DNA of 64,000 bases from Bacillota bacterium (GCA_023412275.1 JAEYNY010000068.1:1-64000); one strand, 5' to 3'. Counted from the stretch's first letter, positions 27,558-36,560 are shown. A program made the numbers and translations. Notes: a model not told the origin generated them from the sequence alone.

Positions 27558-29120
27558 TTATTTTCCCATTGAAATTCCATATATGAGGATATTCGGATAA
27601 TTGGGAAGCTGTATTTCTGTTACTTCCTTATTTGTATTTAAAGCATGTTCTCTCAAAAACAAATGCCCTTTATTCTCCGATCTTCCGACTATATCTTTCC
27701 TGACTTCAATAAGATTTCCTGAGTAAAATACTGATTCCCCGAATAACGGTACTCCTGAGTCGTAACATGTAAAGCCTATGTAAAATTCCTGTTTTTCTCC
27801 ATCCGAGTATGTTACACTCATTTTCTCCGAAAAGCTTCCCCAGAAAGAGCACCCCACAAGCATAATGCTCTTGTACTTACCCGAAGGAATCTTAATAGTC
27901 TGACCGGTGCAGGAGATATTATCATAGGTTTCCTCAAGTATACAGGGAAGACTAAAATGTAATTTGTCCGGGTCTGCCACTTTCAACTCTTCAAAATCAA
28001 GGGTGTTGAAGTTGTATGTTTCCGTCATTTCACCGGTACCTTTATTATTCAGATATTCCTTCAACTCGACAAAAACAAAATCTTTAACCTTTTCTTCCGA
28101 AGGAGCTTGTTTTGAGGGTAATTTCACCGGGTCTGCCACAATACCTTTCTCTGTGCATTCAAGGATTAAATGTGCCATTTTCTCCTCCAACACTGAGGCC
28201 TCCTGGATTTTTTCCGCAATCATTTTGCAGGCCGCCTTATCCGGACTGCCAGTATAGAAGTGCCTGATCATTTGGTATTTCACTAAATGCCAAATGTTGG
28301 ATATGGTTTTGAAATTTTCATACAATTTATCAAATTTGTTTATATGGTACAGGTCATCAACATACTTTAGTGTACTGGAAAATAAAAATCTGCCCCTGCC
28401 AAGGGTTTCAATATTTCTTATGATACCTGCGTTAAGTGGATGATGATGCCCTTTTATCTCCAGAGAGAAATCCATTGTTTCCCTCACGCAGTCAGCTAAA
28501 TCTCTCATGCTGTCAAATGAATTAATTGAATACCCGTCCCCCAGCATTCGTTTTGCCCTGTCTCCCAAAAGTTTTCGCCAGTTTATATCCTTTGCCTCAT
28601 TCCCCATGGGTAAAAAAACGGTATATTGCTTATGTCCTTTCAGAAAGTCGTCCAACGGCAATAATACGACCCGTTTAAGGGAATGTATATCTATGCAGTA
28701 AATCCCGTTTTCTTCCATTCCTACTACCATCATTAATGTCTCATAGTGGGTATCTTTTTCATACTGATGTGCCCATGGCAGGTAGAAGGAATCCATCATT
28801 ACTGATATGGGACGATTTTGTTCCAGCTCGGTTTTTATGACATACATAATGTCCTTTCCGACATAGTCCTCGTGCCACAAAACCCTAATACCGTGGAATT
28901 CCTCCAAATGCCCCCACATCCACCAATCCTCAATAAATCCCGTGTATATCCTCCCCCCCAATGTTCCCTCAGGGCTTTGCTCCGGGGGAAGGAAATCAAA
29001 CTTCCAAGCATCAACAAATGCCATTTCATACCTTCGTTTGTAAAAAGTTGATACAGTTGCAATCTCACTTTCAACACAATACATATCCTTTTCCTGCTTC
29101 AAGCTAATATCTAGCAGCAT
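27558..29120 (-). CDS. BtrH-like protein with extra C-terminal beta-rich domain
   Basis: The product has 520 residues from ATG 29120, chosen because it has GGAGG nine bases upstream and aligns with the MLLDI opening of the paralogues; an in-frame ATG 27 codons earlier lies inside the preceding gene and has no RBS. It overlaps the glycosyltransferase gene by 17 bases. Cys15 (MYCVES), His in THYETLMMVVG and Asp in CIDIHS fit the presumed catalytic set. Residues about 165-330 are the usual helical partner region. The last 130-150 residues are predicted beta-strand rich, with TIKIPSGKYKSIMLVG and aromatic patches, like sugar-binding beta-sandwich modules, and are absent from the other three copies. 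This suggests recognition of a glycosylated substrate (inference). Confidence 0.8.
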   Translation of the reverse strand: MLLDISLKQEKDMYCVESEIATVSTFYKRRYEMAFVDAWKFDFLPPEQSPEGTLGGRIYTGFIEDWWMWGHLEEFHGIRVLWHEDYVGKDIMYVIKTELEQNRPISVMMDSFYLPWAHQYEKDTHYETLMMVVGMEENGIYCIDIHSLKRVVLLPLDDFLKGHKQYTVFLPMGNEAKDINWRKLLGDRAKRMLGDGYSINSFDSMRDLADCVRETMDFSLEIKGHHHPLNAGIIRNIETLGRGRFLFSSTLKYVDDLYHINKFDKLYENFKTISNIWHLVKYQMIRHFYTGSPDKAACKMIAEKIQEASVLEEKMAHLILECTEKGIVADPVKLPSKQAPSEEKVKDFVFVELKEYLNNKGTGEMTETYNFNTLDFEELKVADPDKLHFSLPCILEETYDNISCTGQTIKIPSGKYKSIMLVGCSFWGSFSEKMSVTYSDGEKQEFYIGFTCYDSGVPLFGESVFYSGNLIEVRKDIVGRSENKGHLFLREHALNTNKEVTEIQLPNYPNILIYGISMGK

Positions 29121-30462
29121 AATCAACAGCCTCCATCTTTTTCTTATCATAACGGTCGGGTTTTCTGACCACATACCTGTATTTTTCTTCAGATGCTCCA
29201 AATTCCATAAAATTTTTTCTTGCTACATTTAAGGCAACCTCATTGGCGCCATTGCTGTCGTCTGGGTTACACAATTGATAAAAATCATACTCCCATCCGC
29301 AGATTTCACACACTTCTTCAGTATTTGGCGGCTCTTCCTCCAGTGTTTTATAGCCACAGCACGGACAATTGTAATTTTGCCTTTTCGCCTTTTCCTTTCT
29401 TTGTGTAATTCTTATGTAATAAAAAATAAATGGATGTACAATAAGATACAGTAGTTTAAACCATAAGGATAAGGTCAATTTTTGGGGTAACCTGGCAGTC
29501 TCATGCCGGTATGTGGGTTTTACGTTTCTTCCGTAAAAGTTGATAAAAAGCCTCCCTGCCCATGTCTCATAAATGATTTTCAAAAGTATATTTGAAATTG
29601 TGCGGTCAGGAGGAATAAAACTCTTCCATGGTGTCATATCAAGATATTTGTAATATTCTTTCTTAAACGGATGCATGTCCAAATAATTCCACGGCTTAGT
29701 TCCTGAATAATAACTGTTTGTATAATGAATTATCCACGGCTCCTTGGCTGCCCTGGTCACATTTTCACATACCACTTTCCCTTGTTCGTAAAGCTCACAA
29801 TGTGAAACCTGCTGATTCCATTGAGAAGGCAGCGGCAGCCAACGGTTACATAATACTGCATTTAGACCGTCCTGATCGGCAAAATAAAATTTTCCTTTAT
29901 TCTCATGAAGAAACTTGCAGATAATTTTCGAAATATCCTCTTCTCTCCATTTGACCAGATTAATTAGCAGGACTCCGGCATTAAAGTAGCAGTCTTTCCT
30001 TTTCATACCCAGTTTTCTTTTATGTGCTACTGCAAACTCACCTGAGTTTTCAATTCCACAATCTTCAACAGCCGCTAAAAAATACTGTGATACATCTACT
30101 TTCCATAATTCAGCTATATCTTTTTTTACTACGATGTCACAATCAAGATAAATTACTTTTTCAATTTTCATGTCAAGCAGCTCAGAAACAAATATTCGAA
30201 AGTATGTAGCTTCGCTTGCAGAGGGGCTTTCGCCAAATTTAACATAAAAGTCAGGTTGGATAGTTATAAAGGAAATTTTACATCCATATGAAGATGTACA
30301 TGAACAAAGCAACTCCTTATCACCTTCTGTTATCCCCCCATCAATAACATAAAATTCCAAATTTGTTTTCATGGAAGTATTTTCAAGCAATGAAGTAAGC
30401 GTGACCCCTAAATGCTGGACATAGTGACTGTCACATGCAGAAACTATCTTTATTGTTTCCAT
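29104..30462 (-). CDS. GT8 glycosyltransferase fused to a CPCC cysteine-rich domain
   Basis: This 452-residue protein has an N-terminal GT8 fold (residues about 1-270), with SACDSHYVQHLGV at the nucleotide-binding end, the metal-binding DxD motif in YLDCDIVV, and FADQDGLNAVL typical of lipopolysaccharide galactosyltransferase-like enzymes. After a linker with a hydrophobic segment comes a C-terminal zinc-type domain, NCPCCGYKTL then CEICGWEYDFYQ, with the AN(E)V and NF(M)EFGA tail of the CPCC family. A second copy of this fusion is at 38640-40148. ATG 30462 follows GAGGGGG. It would move a hexose or heptose from a nucleotide sugar onto the product. The CPCC part has no known role. Confidence 0.9.
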   Translation of the reverse strand: METIKIVSACDSHYVQHLGVTLTSLLENTSMKTNLEFYVIDGGITEGDKELLCSCTSSYGCKISFITIQPDFYVKFGESPSASEATYFRIFVSELLDMKIEKVIYLDCDIVVKKDIAELWKVDVSQYFLAAVEDCGIENSGEFAVAHKRKLGMKRKDCYFNAGVLLINLVKWREEDISKIICKFLHENKGKFYFADQDGLNAVLCNRWLPLPSQWNQQVSHCELYEQGKVVCENVTRAAKEPWIIHYTNSYYSGTKPWNYLDMHPFKKEYYKYLDMTPWKSFIPPDRTISNILLKIIYETWAGRLFINFYGRNVKPTYRHETARLPQKLTLSLWFKLLYLIVHPFIFYYIRITQRKEKAKRQNYNCPCCGYKTLEEEPPNTEEVCEICGWEYDFYQLCNPDDSNGANEVALNVARKNFMEFGASEEKYRYVVRKPDRYDKKKMEAVDYAARY

Positions 30463-30562
30463 ATTATCCCCCTCACAAGAAGTGGCTTAAAATATTCGTT
30501 TGCTATGTCATTTTTTGTTCACCCTGACGTAAATCCGAATTTTAACTATGGCTAATTACCAG

Positions 30563-31555
30563 TTACTTTTTAAGACCATACTTTTCTTTATATTGTCTAT
30601 ATGCTATGCGTAGCTCCAAAGCTTTCTCCTCAGGTCTGGTAGGGTTAATATGAGCCCATGCACCAGTTTCACCAGCTGCATTAAACTTTTGACTTCGCTC
30701 TGACCTCATGGGAGAAAAAAATTCTATATGAAAGTGGGAATGTGCTCCAAAATCCCCGCTGTTTACAGGCCCCTGTTGCATGCACATCATATACGGGAAG
30801 GGATAATTGAACAGCATATCGAAACTTCCTGTAATATCCTTTAATATACCTGCTAAATCAGACTTCTCATAATCATTGAAATGTTCCAGATTATTTCTGT
30901 GGTTCTTACTGACAATATATACTCCATAACGGCATTCGCTAAAGAATGGTACAAAGGCTGCAAAACTATCATTTTCTAAAATTATTCTATCCTTATTTTT
31001 TATTTCGTTTTGTAGCATCTCACATATCAGACAACTATTATGCGTTCTGAAATATTCTTCACAGGATTCAATTTCTACCATTGCCCTTTTGGGTATATAA
31101 GAATAGCCGTATATTTGTCCATGAGGATGTGATATGGTAGCCCCTACAAGCTCACCCCGGTTTTCAAATATGTAAATGTACTTTATTCTTTTATCTGCTT
31201 TTAAGGCATTAAACCGTTCGATCCACAACCCCACCAACTTCTCCAGGTGATCCATCGGCAATTGGTACAGGCTTGCCGTATGCTGGGGTGAATACAAGAT
31301 AACTTCACATTTGCCATAGGCTTCCTTACTTCTATTAACTTCATGAACATCATCAAAAGGTAAAGGTTCGTCCGGGAGATTTTGAGACAAGGCGGGAAAG
31401 TCATTTTCAAAGCTGTATACATCATAATCCTTGGGTACCTTTCCTGAACTTACACAAAAAGGGCATTGTTCCTTTGATATTACAGGTCTTCCCTGCCGTT
31501 TTGGTGCAATTATTACCCAATCTCTTAATAAAGGATTCCACCGTAGTTCTGCCAT
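30563..31555 (-). CDS. GalT-type hexose-1-phosphate uridylyltransferase, likely acting on the pathway sugar
   Basis: This 330-residue HIT-superfamily protein has the zinc pair CPFC, the active-site SHPHGQIYGY (HPH) and the second His cluster HSHFHIEF. ATG 31555 is chosen since AGGCAGG lies six bases before it; the ATG two codons upstream sits on the RBS. GalT exchanges sugar-1-phosphate with UDP-glucose. Here it is surrounded by heptose genes and there is no HddC or RfbA-type nucleotidyltransferase in the window, so it may convert heptose 1-phosphate to UDP-heptose (inference). No galK or galE is adjacent, arguing against ordinary galactose metabolism. Confidence 0.88.
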   Translation of the reverse strand: MAELRWNPLLRDWVIIAPKRQGRPVISKEQCPFCVSSGKVPKDYDVYSFENDFPALSQNLPDEPLPFDDVHEVNRSKEAYGKCEVILYSPQHTASLYQLPMDHLEKLVGLWIERFNALKADKRIKYIYIFENRGELVGATISHPHGQIYGYSYIPKRAMVEIESCEEYFRTHNSCLICEMLQNEIKNKDRIILENDSFAAFVPFFSECRYGVYIVSKNHRNNLEHFNDYEKSDLAGILKDITGSFDMLFNYPFPYMMCMQQGPVNSGDFGAHSHFHIEFFSPMRSERSQKFNAAGETGAWAHINPTRPEEKALELRIAYRQYKEKYGLKK

Positions 31556-31583
31556 AATCATTCCTGCCTTTATGTAAATAAAT

Positions 31584-32591
31584 TTAAATTTCAGCCCATG
31601 TATATCTCTGCAATCCTCTTAAGACTATCTCTTCCTCAGTCTTGATTCTTGAAACTCCTGCAGCTTTGACAACTTGATCTCTAGCCAAGCCATTTTGGTC
31701 TTCTCTTCCAAGTGTTTCAGCTAGTTTAAGGTAAAATTTTATTAAAAGGCTATCTCTATCTTCTGGACATAGACCTGTTGCCTCGTCATAAATTCTGATT
31801 GCCTCCAAAAAGCCTTCTGTGTCAACAGTAGCTTTTTCTGAATAAAATCCTTCTCTTCTTGCTCGGGAAGCTGAAGGAATACCTTGAGGAATTCTATATA
31901 ATGATGGAATACCGGCAGCATATACAAACTTTCCTACTGCCGCATACCTTAACCATGTATACTGATCTTCGGATACTATAACATCTGGGAAAGGATATTT
32001 ATGCGCTATCTCGGTTTTTACAGCCGTTGCTGAAGTAAGATTGGTGTATCCAGTGATAGTACCTATTTGTATCCATGCATCTTTCCCTTGCACCGGTTTC
32101 TCCCTGTGCCCTTCAAGAATTTCAAGTATGGAAGGAGTCAATGCACTCTCTGGAACAGGTTTCTTATTTTCGTCAATCACTTTGAATGTAGAATATACAA
32201 CTCCGGCTTCGGGGTCTTCCATAAAAATTCTTCTAACAGTTTCTAGTCTTTCAGGGTGGGATATATCATCAGCATCATTGAAGAGGATAATAGGTGAATT
32301 ATTTTTATATGCCCATTCAATACCCATATTACGGCTTATTCCCGGTCCATCGTTTGTTTCTTTAAATATTAAATGAATCTTTTCCGGTTTAAACTCTTTT
32401 ATTTTTTTTAAGTATTCTCTGGCCTCAAGGGAAGGAGACAAATCATCCACAATAACAATTTGCCAATTATCGTCAGTCTGACTTAATATTCCATCTACTG
32501 CTTGTTCAAGATATTCCCTGCTTTCTTCGTGATTTGAACTCCAATGTGCCATTACAAAGGTTGCAGTTCCTTTTTTATAATCTGTATTCAC
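31584..32591 (-). CDS. GT2 family glycosyltransferase
   Basis: This GT-A fold glycosyltransferase has about 335 residues. It shows an N-terminal VMAHWSSNHE-type strand, IVIVDDLSP as the nucleotide-binding loop, the NDGPGISRNMG segment and the metal motif FNDADD. The likely start is GTG 32591, because the GGAGG that would serve it lies inside the four codons following the upstream ATG 32603. A single compact domain with no membrane helix suggests a cytoplasmic transferase acting on a small-molecule acceptor. It lies between the sugar-activation genes, 28 bases upstream of the GalT-type gene. Confidence 0.9.
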   Translation of the reverse strand: MNTDYKKGTATFVMAHWSSNHEESREYLEQAVDGILSQTDDNWQIVIVDDLSPSLEAREYLKKIKEFKPEKIHLIFKETNDGPGISRNMGIEWAYKNNSPIILFNDADDISHPERLETVRRIFMEDPEAGVVYSTFKVIDENKKPVPESALTPSILEILEGHREKPVQGKDAWIQIGTITGYTNLTSATAVKTEIAHKYPFPDVIVSEDQYTWLRYAAVGKFVYAAGIPSLYRIPQGIPSASRARREGFYSEKATVDTEGFLEAIRIYDEATGLCPEDRDSLLIKFYLKLAETLGREDQNGLARDQVVKAAGVSRIKTEEEIVLRGLQRYTWAEI

Positions 32592-32622
32592 ATTTACCTC
32601 CATTATGTATAAAACGACATCT

Positions 32623-33174
32623 TCATTCGGCTACCTTTTCCGACACCCAGATAGAAATGGCATGGAGAATTACAGTATGTATTGTTTCAATTAGTTCCAT
32701 ATTGTCTGAATTCACAACAATCGGGAAATCTACCATGGAAGACAGCTTTCCACCACCCATCCCGGTTAAACCAATAGTATTCATTCCCAAATCCTTTGCA
32801 GTGGTTACCGCTTCCAATATGTTCGGAGAGTTCCCGCTTCCGCTTATGGCAATCAGCAGGTCCGAATCATGGGCTAAGTTTGCAATCTGCATGCTGAATA
32901 CATTATTATAATTTAAACTTTCAGCCACATTAGTAATAATTGCCATGTTGGAATTTAAGCTGATTACACGTATATGGCAGGTATCCATTACAATTTTTGA
33001 CATAGCAGCGGCAAACAAATTGGCATTTGAGCCGCTTCCTCCATTTCCGCAAATAAATACACTACATTTTTTTTTCAATGCATCCAGGACATACTTGGCA
33101 GAATTTTCAATTTGCACGTCGGATATAGTGTGTAAAGACTTGTTAAAGTCTTCAATCATTGTTGACAGGGTCAT
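32623..33174 (-). CDS. Stand-alone SIS-domain protein, GmhA-like
   Basis: The protein has 183 residues. ATG 33174 is preferred, with GAGGT seven bases ahead; an ATG eight codons upstream has no RBS. The phosphosugar-binding loop is FICGNGGSGSNA, followed by LIAISGSGNSPN and a C-terminal ETIHTVILH helix. The overall fold is that of sedoheptulose 7-phosphate isomerase GmhA. Compared from memory with E. coli GmhA, the zinc-ligand and catalytic positions in the HFAEEL helix read LFAAAM here, so His61 and Glu65 appear lost, while the late His180 remains. It may be a non-catalytic partner, or an isomerase with another mechanism. The kinase gene ends 29 bases upstream. Confidence 0.85.
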   Translation of the reverse strand: MTLSTMIEDFNKSLHTISDVQIENSAKYVLDALKKKCSVFICGNGGSGSNANLFAAAMSKIVMDTCHIRVISLNSNMAIITNVAESLNYNNVFSMQIANLAHDSDLLIAISGSGNSPNILEAVTTAKDLGMNTIGLTGMGGGKLSSMVDFPIVVNSDNMELIETIHTVILHAISIWVSEKVAE

Positions 33175-33203
33175 TGCAATTACCTCTTTTCTCCCCATTG
33201 CTT

Positions 33204-34193
33204 TTATGCATACAGCAAGTTTTCACTATCCATCAATATTTGGGTTCCACTTGATTCCAAATCAAATTCAAATTCCGTTAAATCACCCAGTTCATTACGC
33301 ACAGACTCATGCAATTCCGGTTTGCAGAGAAGGAGAAGGAATCCCCCACCACCTGCCCCTGTGATCTTTGCGCCCATAGCCCCTGCCTTAAAAGCTCTTT
33401 CTATTAACCCGTTAAGAAAGTTGTTGCTTATTTTGTTTGCAAGCTGGCATTTTAACCTCCAACCTTCCTGCATTAATGCTCCCAGTTTCTCAAAGTCTTC
33501 ACCCGACAAAATTTTCAAAGCATCATTAACCTGTTCTTTTATTTTCCTCAAAATAGGCCTTGTCTGAGTAATAAGTCTTGTTTGTTCTTCAAGTATGTCT
33601 TCTGACCTATGCCCGATTCCTGTATAGAACAACAGTAAATACTTTCGTAAAACCGGTAAGATGTTATATACCGGCTCAACCTTTTGTACCTTTACACTCC
33701 CATTGGGTTTAAATACTATTTTGTTCAATCCCCCATAAGCTGCTATATATTGATCTTGCTTTCCGATAGGCTTACCAAGGATATCAATTTCAATCTCGCA
33801 TGCCTGCTGCGCCAAGGTCTCTTTAGAGACCTTCTTTCCGCAATATGTATAAAATGCATTAAGCAGCCCCACCGTTAAAGTGCTGGAAGACCCTAAACCA
33901 CTTCCGGTATGAGGAATATCCGATAAAATCACAACTTCGATTCCACCATCAATTCCAGCTTTGCGCATTGTTTCACGTACCAGATCATGTTTTATTTTAT
34001 CTATGGAATCAACATTCTCTTGTTCAAAATATTTAATGTGTATTAAACGGTCAAAGCTTTTATTAACAATGACATAGATATATTTATTGATAGAGCAGCT
34101 AAGGACACAACCTTCTTCCTCCATCCAGAACTGTTTCATATCAGTACCCCCACCAAAAAAACTAATTCTTAGCGGTGTTTTTGTAATAACCAA
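33204..34193 (-). CDS. hddA: GHMP kinase, D-glycero-D-manno-heptose 7-phosphate kinase-like
   Basis: This 329-residue GHMP kinase starts at TTG 34193 behind GGAGG with seven-base spacing; no ATG is available. RISFFGGGTDM at the N-terminus, the ATP loop GSGLGSSSTLT and the C-terminal KITGAGGGGFLL motif are diagnostic of the HddA group, which makes heptose 1,7-bisphosphate in the GDP-heptose pathway. Its neighbours encode an isomerase-like protein and an isomerase/phosphatase fusion of the same pathway, which supports the call. HddA is unusual in Clostridia outside surface-glycan loci, so its place in an NRPS operon is notable. Confidence 0.9.
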   Translation of the reverse strand: MVITKTPLRISFFGGGTDMKQFWMEEEGCVLSCSINKYIYVIVNKSFDRLIHIKYFEQENVDSIDKIKHDLVRETMRKAGIDGGIEVVILSDIPHTGSGLGSSSTLTVGLLNAFYTYCGKKVSKETLAQQACEIEIDILGKPIGKQDQYIAAYGGLNKIVFKPNGSVKVQKVEPVYNILPVLRKYLLLFYTGIGHRSEDILEEQTRLITQTRPILRKIKEQVNDALKILSGEDFEKLGALMQEGWRLKCQLANKISNNFLNGLIERAFKAGAMGAKITGAGGGGFLLLLCKPELHESVRNELGDLTEFEFDLESSGTQILMDSENLLYA

Positions 34194-34266
34194 AACTTCT
34201 CCTCCTTCTCAAAATTATGCACCCCCGCAGCAGGGAGCCGAGATACTTTCGTCAACGTATTGTCTG

Positions 34267-35388
34267 CTAACCACTCAATCCGGGTTTCATAATGACTGAC
34301 TTACTTTGCATATCCTTTATGGCAGCAGCATATACATCTTCAATATTTCCTGCCGTATTCAAGTACTCAATATAATCACCGATCATATTATGCAAGGTCT
34401 TTTTGCATCTCCATCCCAGACCTTCAAGCTTTGTACTGGACGATACGATGTGACGTACATCGCCCACCCTGAACTCTCCGTTTATGATAGGCATTAATTT
34501 ACTATTCATGTTTTGGGCTACTTCTTTATAAAATTCCAATACATTGGTACTGATACCGCTTCCGACATTGAAGGACTGAAAATCCGCCCTTGAATCTTCC
34601 AATACTTTCATATTGGCCTCTACCACATCATCAATATGTATGTAATCTCTTAGCATTTTGCCGTCTTCGAAAATTACCGGTGCCTGGTTGAACATCAGTT
34701 GGGTTGTAAAACTTCTAAGTATTCCTGTATACATATTAAAGAAAGACTGCCTTTTTCCCAATACGATAGAATACCTTAAGCAAACTACCGGAATATTAAG
34801 CCTTTTGCCAAGATTAAGACCTATCATTTCTTGTGTGTATTTTGACATGGCATATTGTGAATTGGGATTAATAGACGTCTCCACTGCTTTCTTATTTTCC
34901 ATGGATTTCCCACATATGGGGCAAGTATGTTCCCACTGTCTGTTCATCAGTTGTTGGATAAGCCTTGGCATTGGGTTGACTTCTCCATGTTCTTTGCAAA
35001 AGTATTGACCCTCTCCATATACCGCCTGTGATGATGCAATTACTATTTTTTTGATATTCAATCTTTTTTCTGCGATAGCCTCAAACAACATTGCGGTACC
35101 GGTGCTATTAACATCAAAAAAAGTACTGTAATCTGGCATATATCCCTGATGTGCAGCCTCATGGAAAACAACTTCAACTCCATCAAGTGCCCGCAATACT
35201 ATAGACTTGTCGCGTATATCCCCCACGATAACTTCTGCATACTTTGATAAATAGTCGGGTATTTGTCTCCCAGGGTGTTCTGGTTCTTTCATTGTATCTA
35301 ATATACGTACTTCATAGCCTTTGGCAAGAAGTGCATCTACGATGTGTGAACCTATAAAACCCGCTCCCCCTGTAACTAGAGCTAACAT
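34267..35388 (-). CDS. Extended SDR nucleotide-sugar epimerase/dehydratase with CxxC insertion
   Basis: This 373-residue extended short-chain dehydrogenase has the NAD motif TGGAGFIGSH at the start, ASSQAVYG and the catalytic YAMSK (Tyr-x3-Lys). An insertion around residues 150-170 carries CPICGKSMENK, half of a possible metal knuckle; such an insertion is also seen in some dTDP-rhamnose 4-epimerase-like proteins. It overlaps the stop of the upstream isomerase/phosphatase gene by seven bases, so the two are coupled. It probably epimerises, oxidises or dehydrates the NDP-heptose before transfer. The exact carbon cannot be read from sequence. Confidence 0.88.
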   Translation of the reverse strand: MLALVTGGAGFIGSHIVDALLAKGYEVRILDTMKEPEHPGRQIPDYLSKYAEVIVGDIRDKSIVLRALDGVEVVFHEAAHQGYMPDYSTFFDVNSTGTAMLFEAIAEKRLNIKKIVIASSQAVYGEGQYFCKEHGEVNPMPRLIQQLMNRQWEHTCPICGKSMENKKAVETSINPNSQYAMSKYTQEMIGLNLGKRLNIPVVCLRYSIVLGKRQSFFNMYTGILRSFTTQLMFNQAPVIFEDGKMLRDYIHIDDVVEANMKVLEDSRADFQSFNVGSGISTNVLEFYKEVAQNMNSKLMPIINGEFRVGDVRHIVSSSTKLEGLGWRCKKTLHNMIGDYIEYLNTAGNIEDVYAAAIKDMQSKSVIMKPGLSG

Positions 35389-36518
35389 AAAAGTCCTCCC
35401 TTATTGATTTTTGGTTTGAATTCATTGCTAAGGATCAACTGAACTGCCGCAGTTAAATCCTTTACTGAATAATCGGGTGTTACCTTTACGTTGTCCCGGT
35501 TCTCCCGTCCGTGTGTCAGTAAAATTGTGGTAAGCGAAGATTTTATGCCTGCTTCAATATCGGTAACCCTGTCTCCTATTAGAATGCCATTTTCCATGTC
35601 CAACGGAAGTTCGTCAAATGCCTTTCTAATCAAACCATTTTGCGGTTTGCGGCAAGTACAGTTTTCAGAGGAAGTATGCGGACAATAGTATATTTTGCTA
35701 ATAATTGCACCTTGTCGTAACAAAGTGTCGCACATTCTTTTATGAATTTCCTCCAACGTTTCTTCACTCATAATTTTTTGCCCGATTGCAGACTGATTTG
35801 TTACGATTACTACTGCATAGCCTTTATTGTTAAGCTGACTAATTGCAGCTGCAACACCGGGAAGAAAATTAAATTCATCCCAGCACTTTATGTAATCAGG
35901 TCTGTCCTCATTGATAACCCCATCCCTGTCCAGAAATACTACAGGCTGGGTGAGCTCTTCCCGCAGCAGCTTTGCCCAACTATGACACAAAAATTCCTGC
36001 ATGTCTTCAACGTGTTCCGGCATACTGCTTCTAATCTGATACAGCACGTGGGAGTTCTTTGCCAGTGCTCCCGGTACATTCCCTGTAATTGAAACAACAC
36101 GCAGACCTCTTGTATAGCTGAATTTTGCTGCTTCTATCAAATTTTTGTGTGGAGTCTGGGAAGAAAATATCATAACCAGATCACCCGCCGAAGCATATGC
36201 ACGTAAATATTCAGTATATGTCTGCTCAAGGCATATATCGTTGGAAACAGCCGTAAAAAAGGACATGTTCTCCGGAAGTGCAATTACTTTAATGCCAAAT
36301 CCAAGCTTGCTGGCTATTCTTCCTCCTGCATTTTTCATTAAATCATTGGCAAAATGGCAGGCTGTAGCAGCACTTGTACCATTACCAATAACAAATACAG
36401 TTTGCCTTCTCTTTGAAATACGCTTAATTTCATCTAAAATAGTATAAAAAACGGATTGCTCAACGGAAGCTGTAAGTTTTGATGCTTTCGTTAGATAAGC
36501 TTCAATTGTTTTTACCAC
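35382..36518 (-). CDS. Fused SIS isomerase (GmhA-like) and heptose bisphosphate phosphatase (GmhB)
   Basis: This 378-residue two-domain protein starts at GTG 36518 with GGGAG seven bases upstream. Residues 1-190 are a SIS domain (FVIGNGTSAATACHFANDL) that keeps the His of the zinc site and an acidic residue next to it. Residues 195-365 are a HAD phosphatase with FLDRDGVIN (two catalytic Asp), NQSAIGQ and the zinc loop CPHTSSENCTCRKP, as in GmhB. Together they could turn sedoheptulose 7-phosphate into heptose 7-phosphate and remove the 7-phosphate after the kinase has acted. The linker is only a few residues (REELTQP). Fusion of steps one and three of the pathway, skipping the kinase step, is unusual. 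Confidence 0.9.
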   Translation of the reverse strand: MVKTIEAYLTKASKLTASVEQSVFYTILDEIKRISKRRQTVFVIGNGTSAATACHFANDLMKNAGGRIASKLGFGIKVIALPENMSFFTAVSNDICLEQTYTEYLRAYASAGDLVMIFSSQTPHKNLIEAAKFSYTRGLRVVSITGNVPGALAKNSHVLYQIRSSMPEHVEDMQEFLCHSWAKLLREELTQPVVFLDRDGVINEDRPDYIKCWDEFNFLPGVAAAISQLNNKGYAVVIVTNQSAIGQKIMSEETLEEIHKRMCDTLLRQGAIISKIYYCPHTSSENCTCRKPQNGLIRKAFDELPLDMENGILIGDRVTDIEAGIKSSLTTILLTHGRENRDNVKVTPDYSVKDLTAAVQLILSNEFKPKINKGGLLC

Positions 36519-36560
36519 TTTAATGCTCCCTTCGTCTATGTACTGGCAGTGATGCCAGAC

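Noticed and set aside
29118..29201. Longer N-terminus for the BtrH-like protein starting at 29201
   Set aside because: It would lie inside the glycosyltransferase gene, has no ribosome binding site and does not align with the paralogues, whereas ATG 29120 does.
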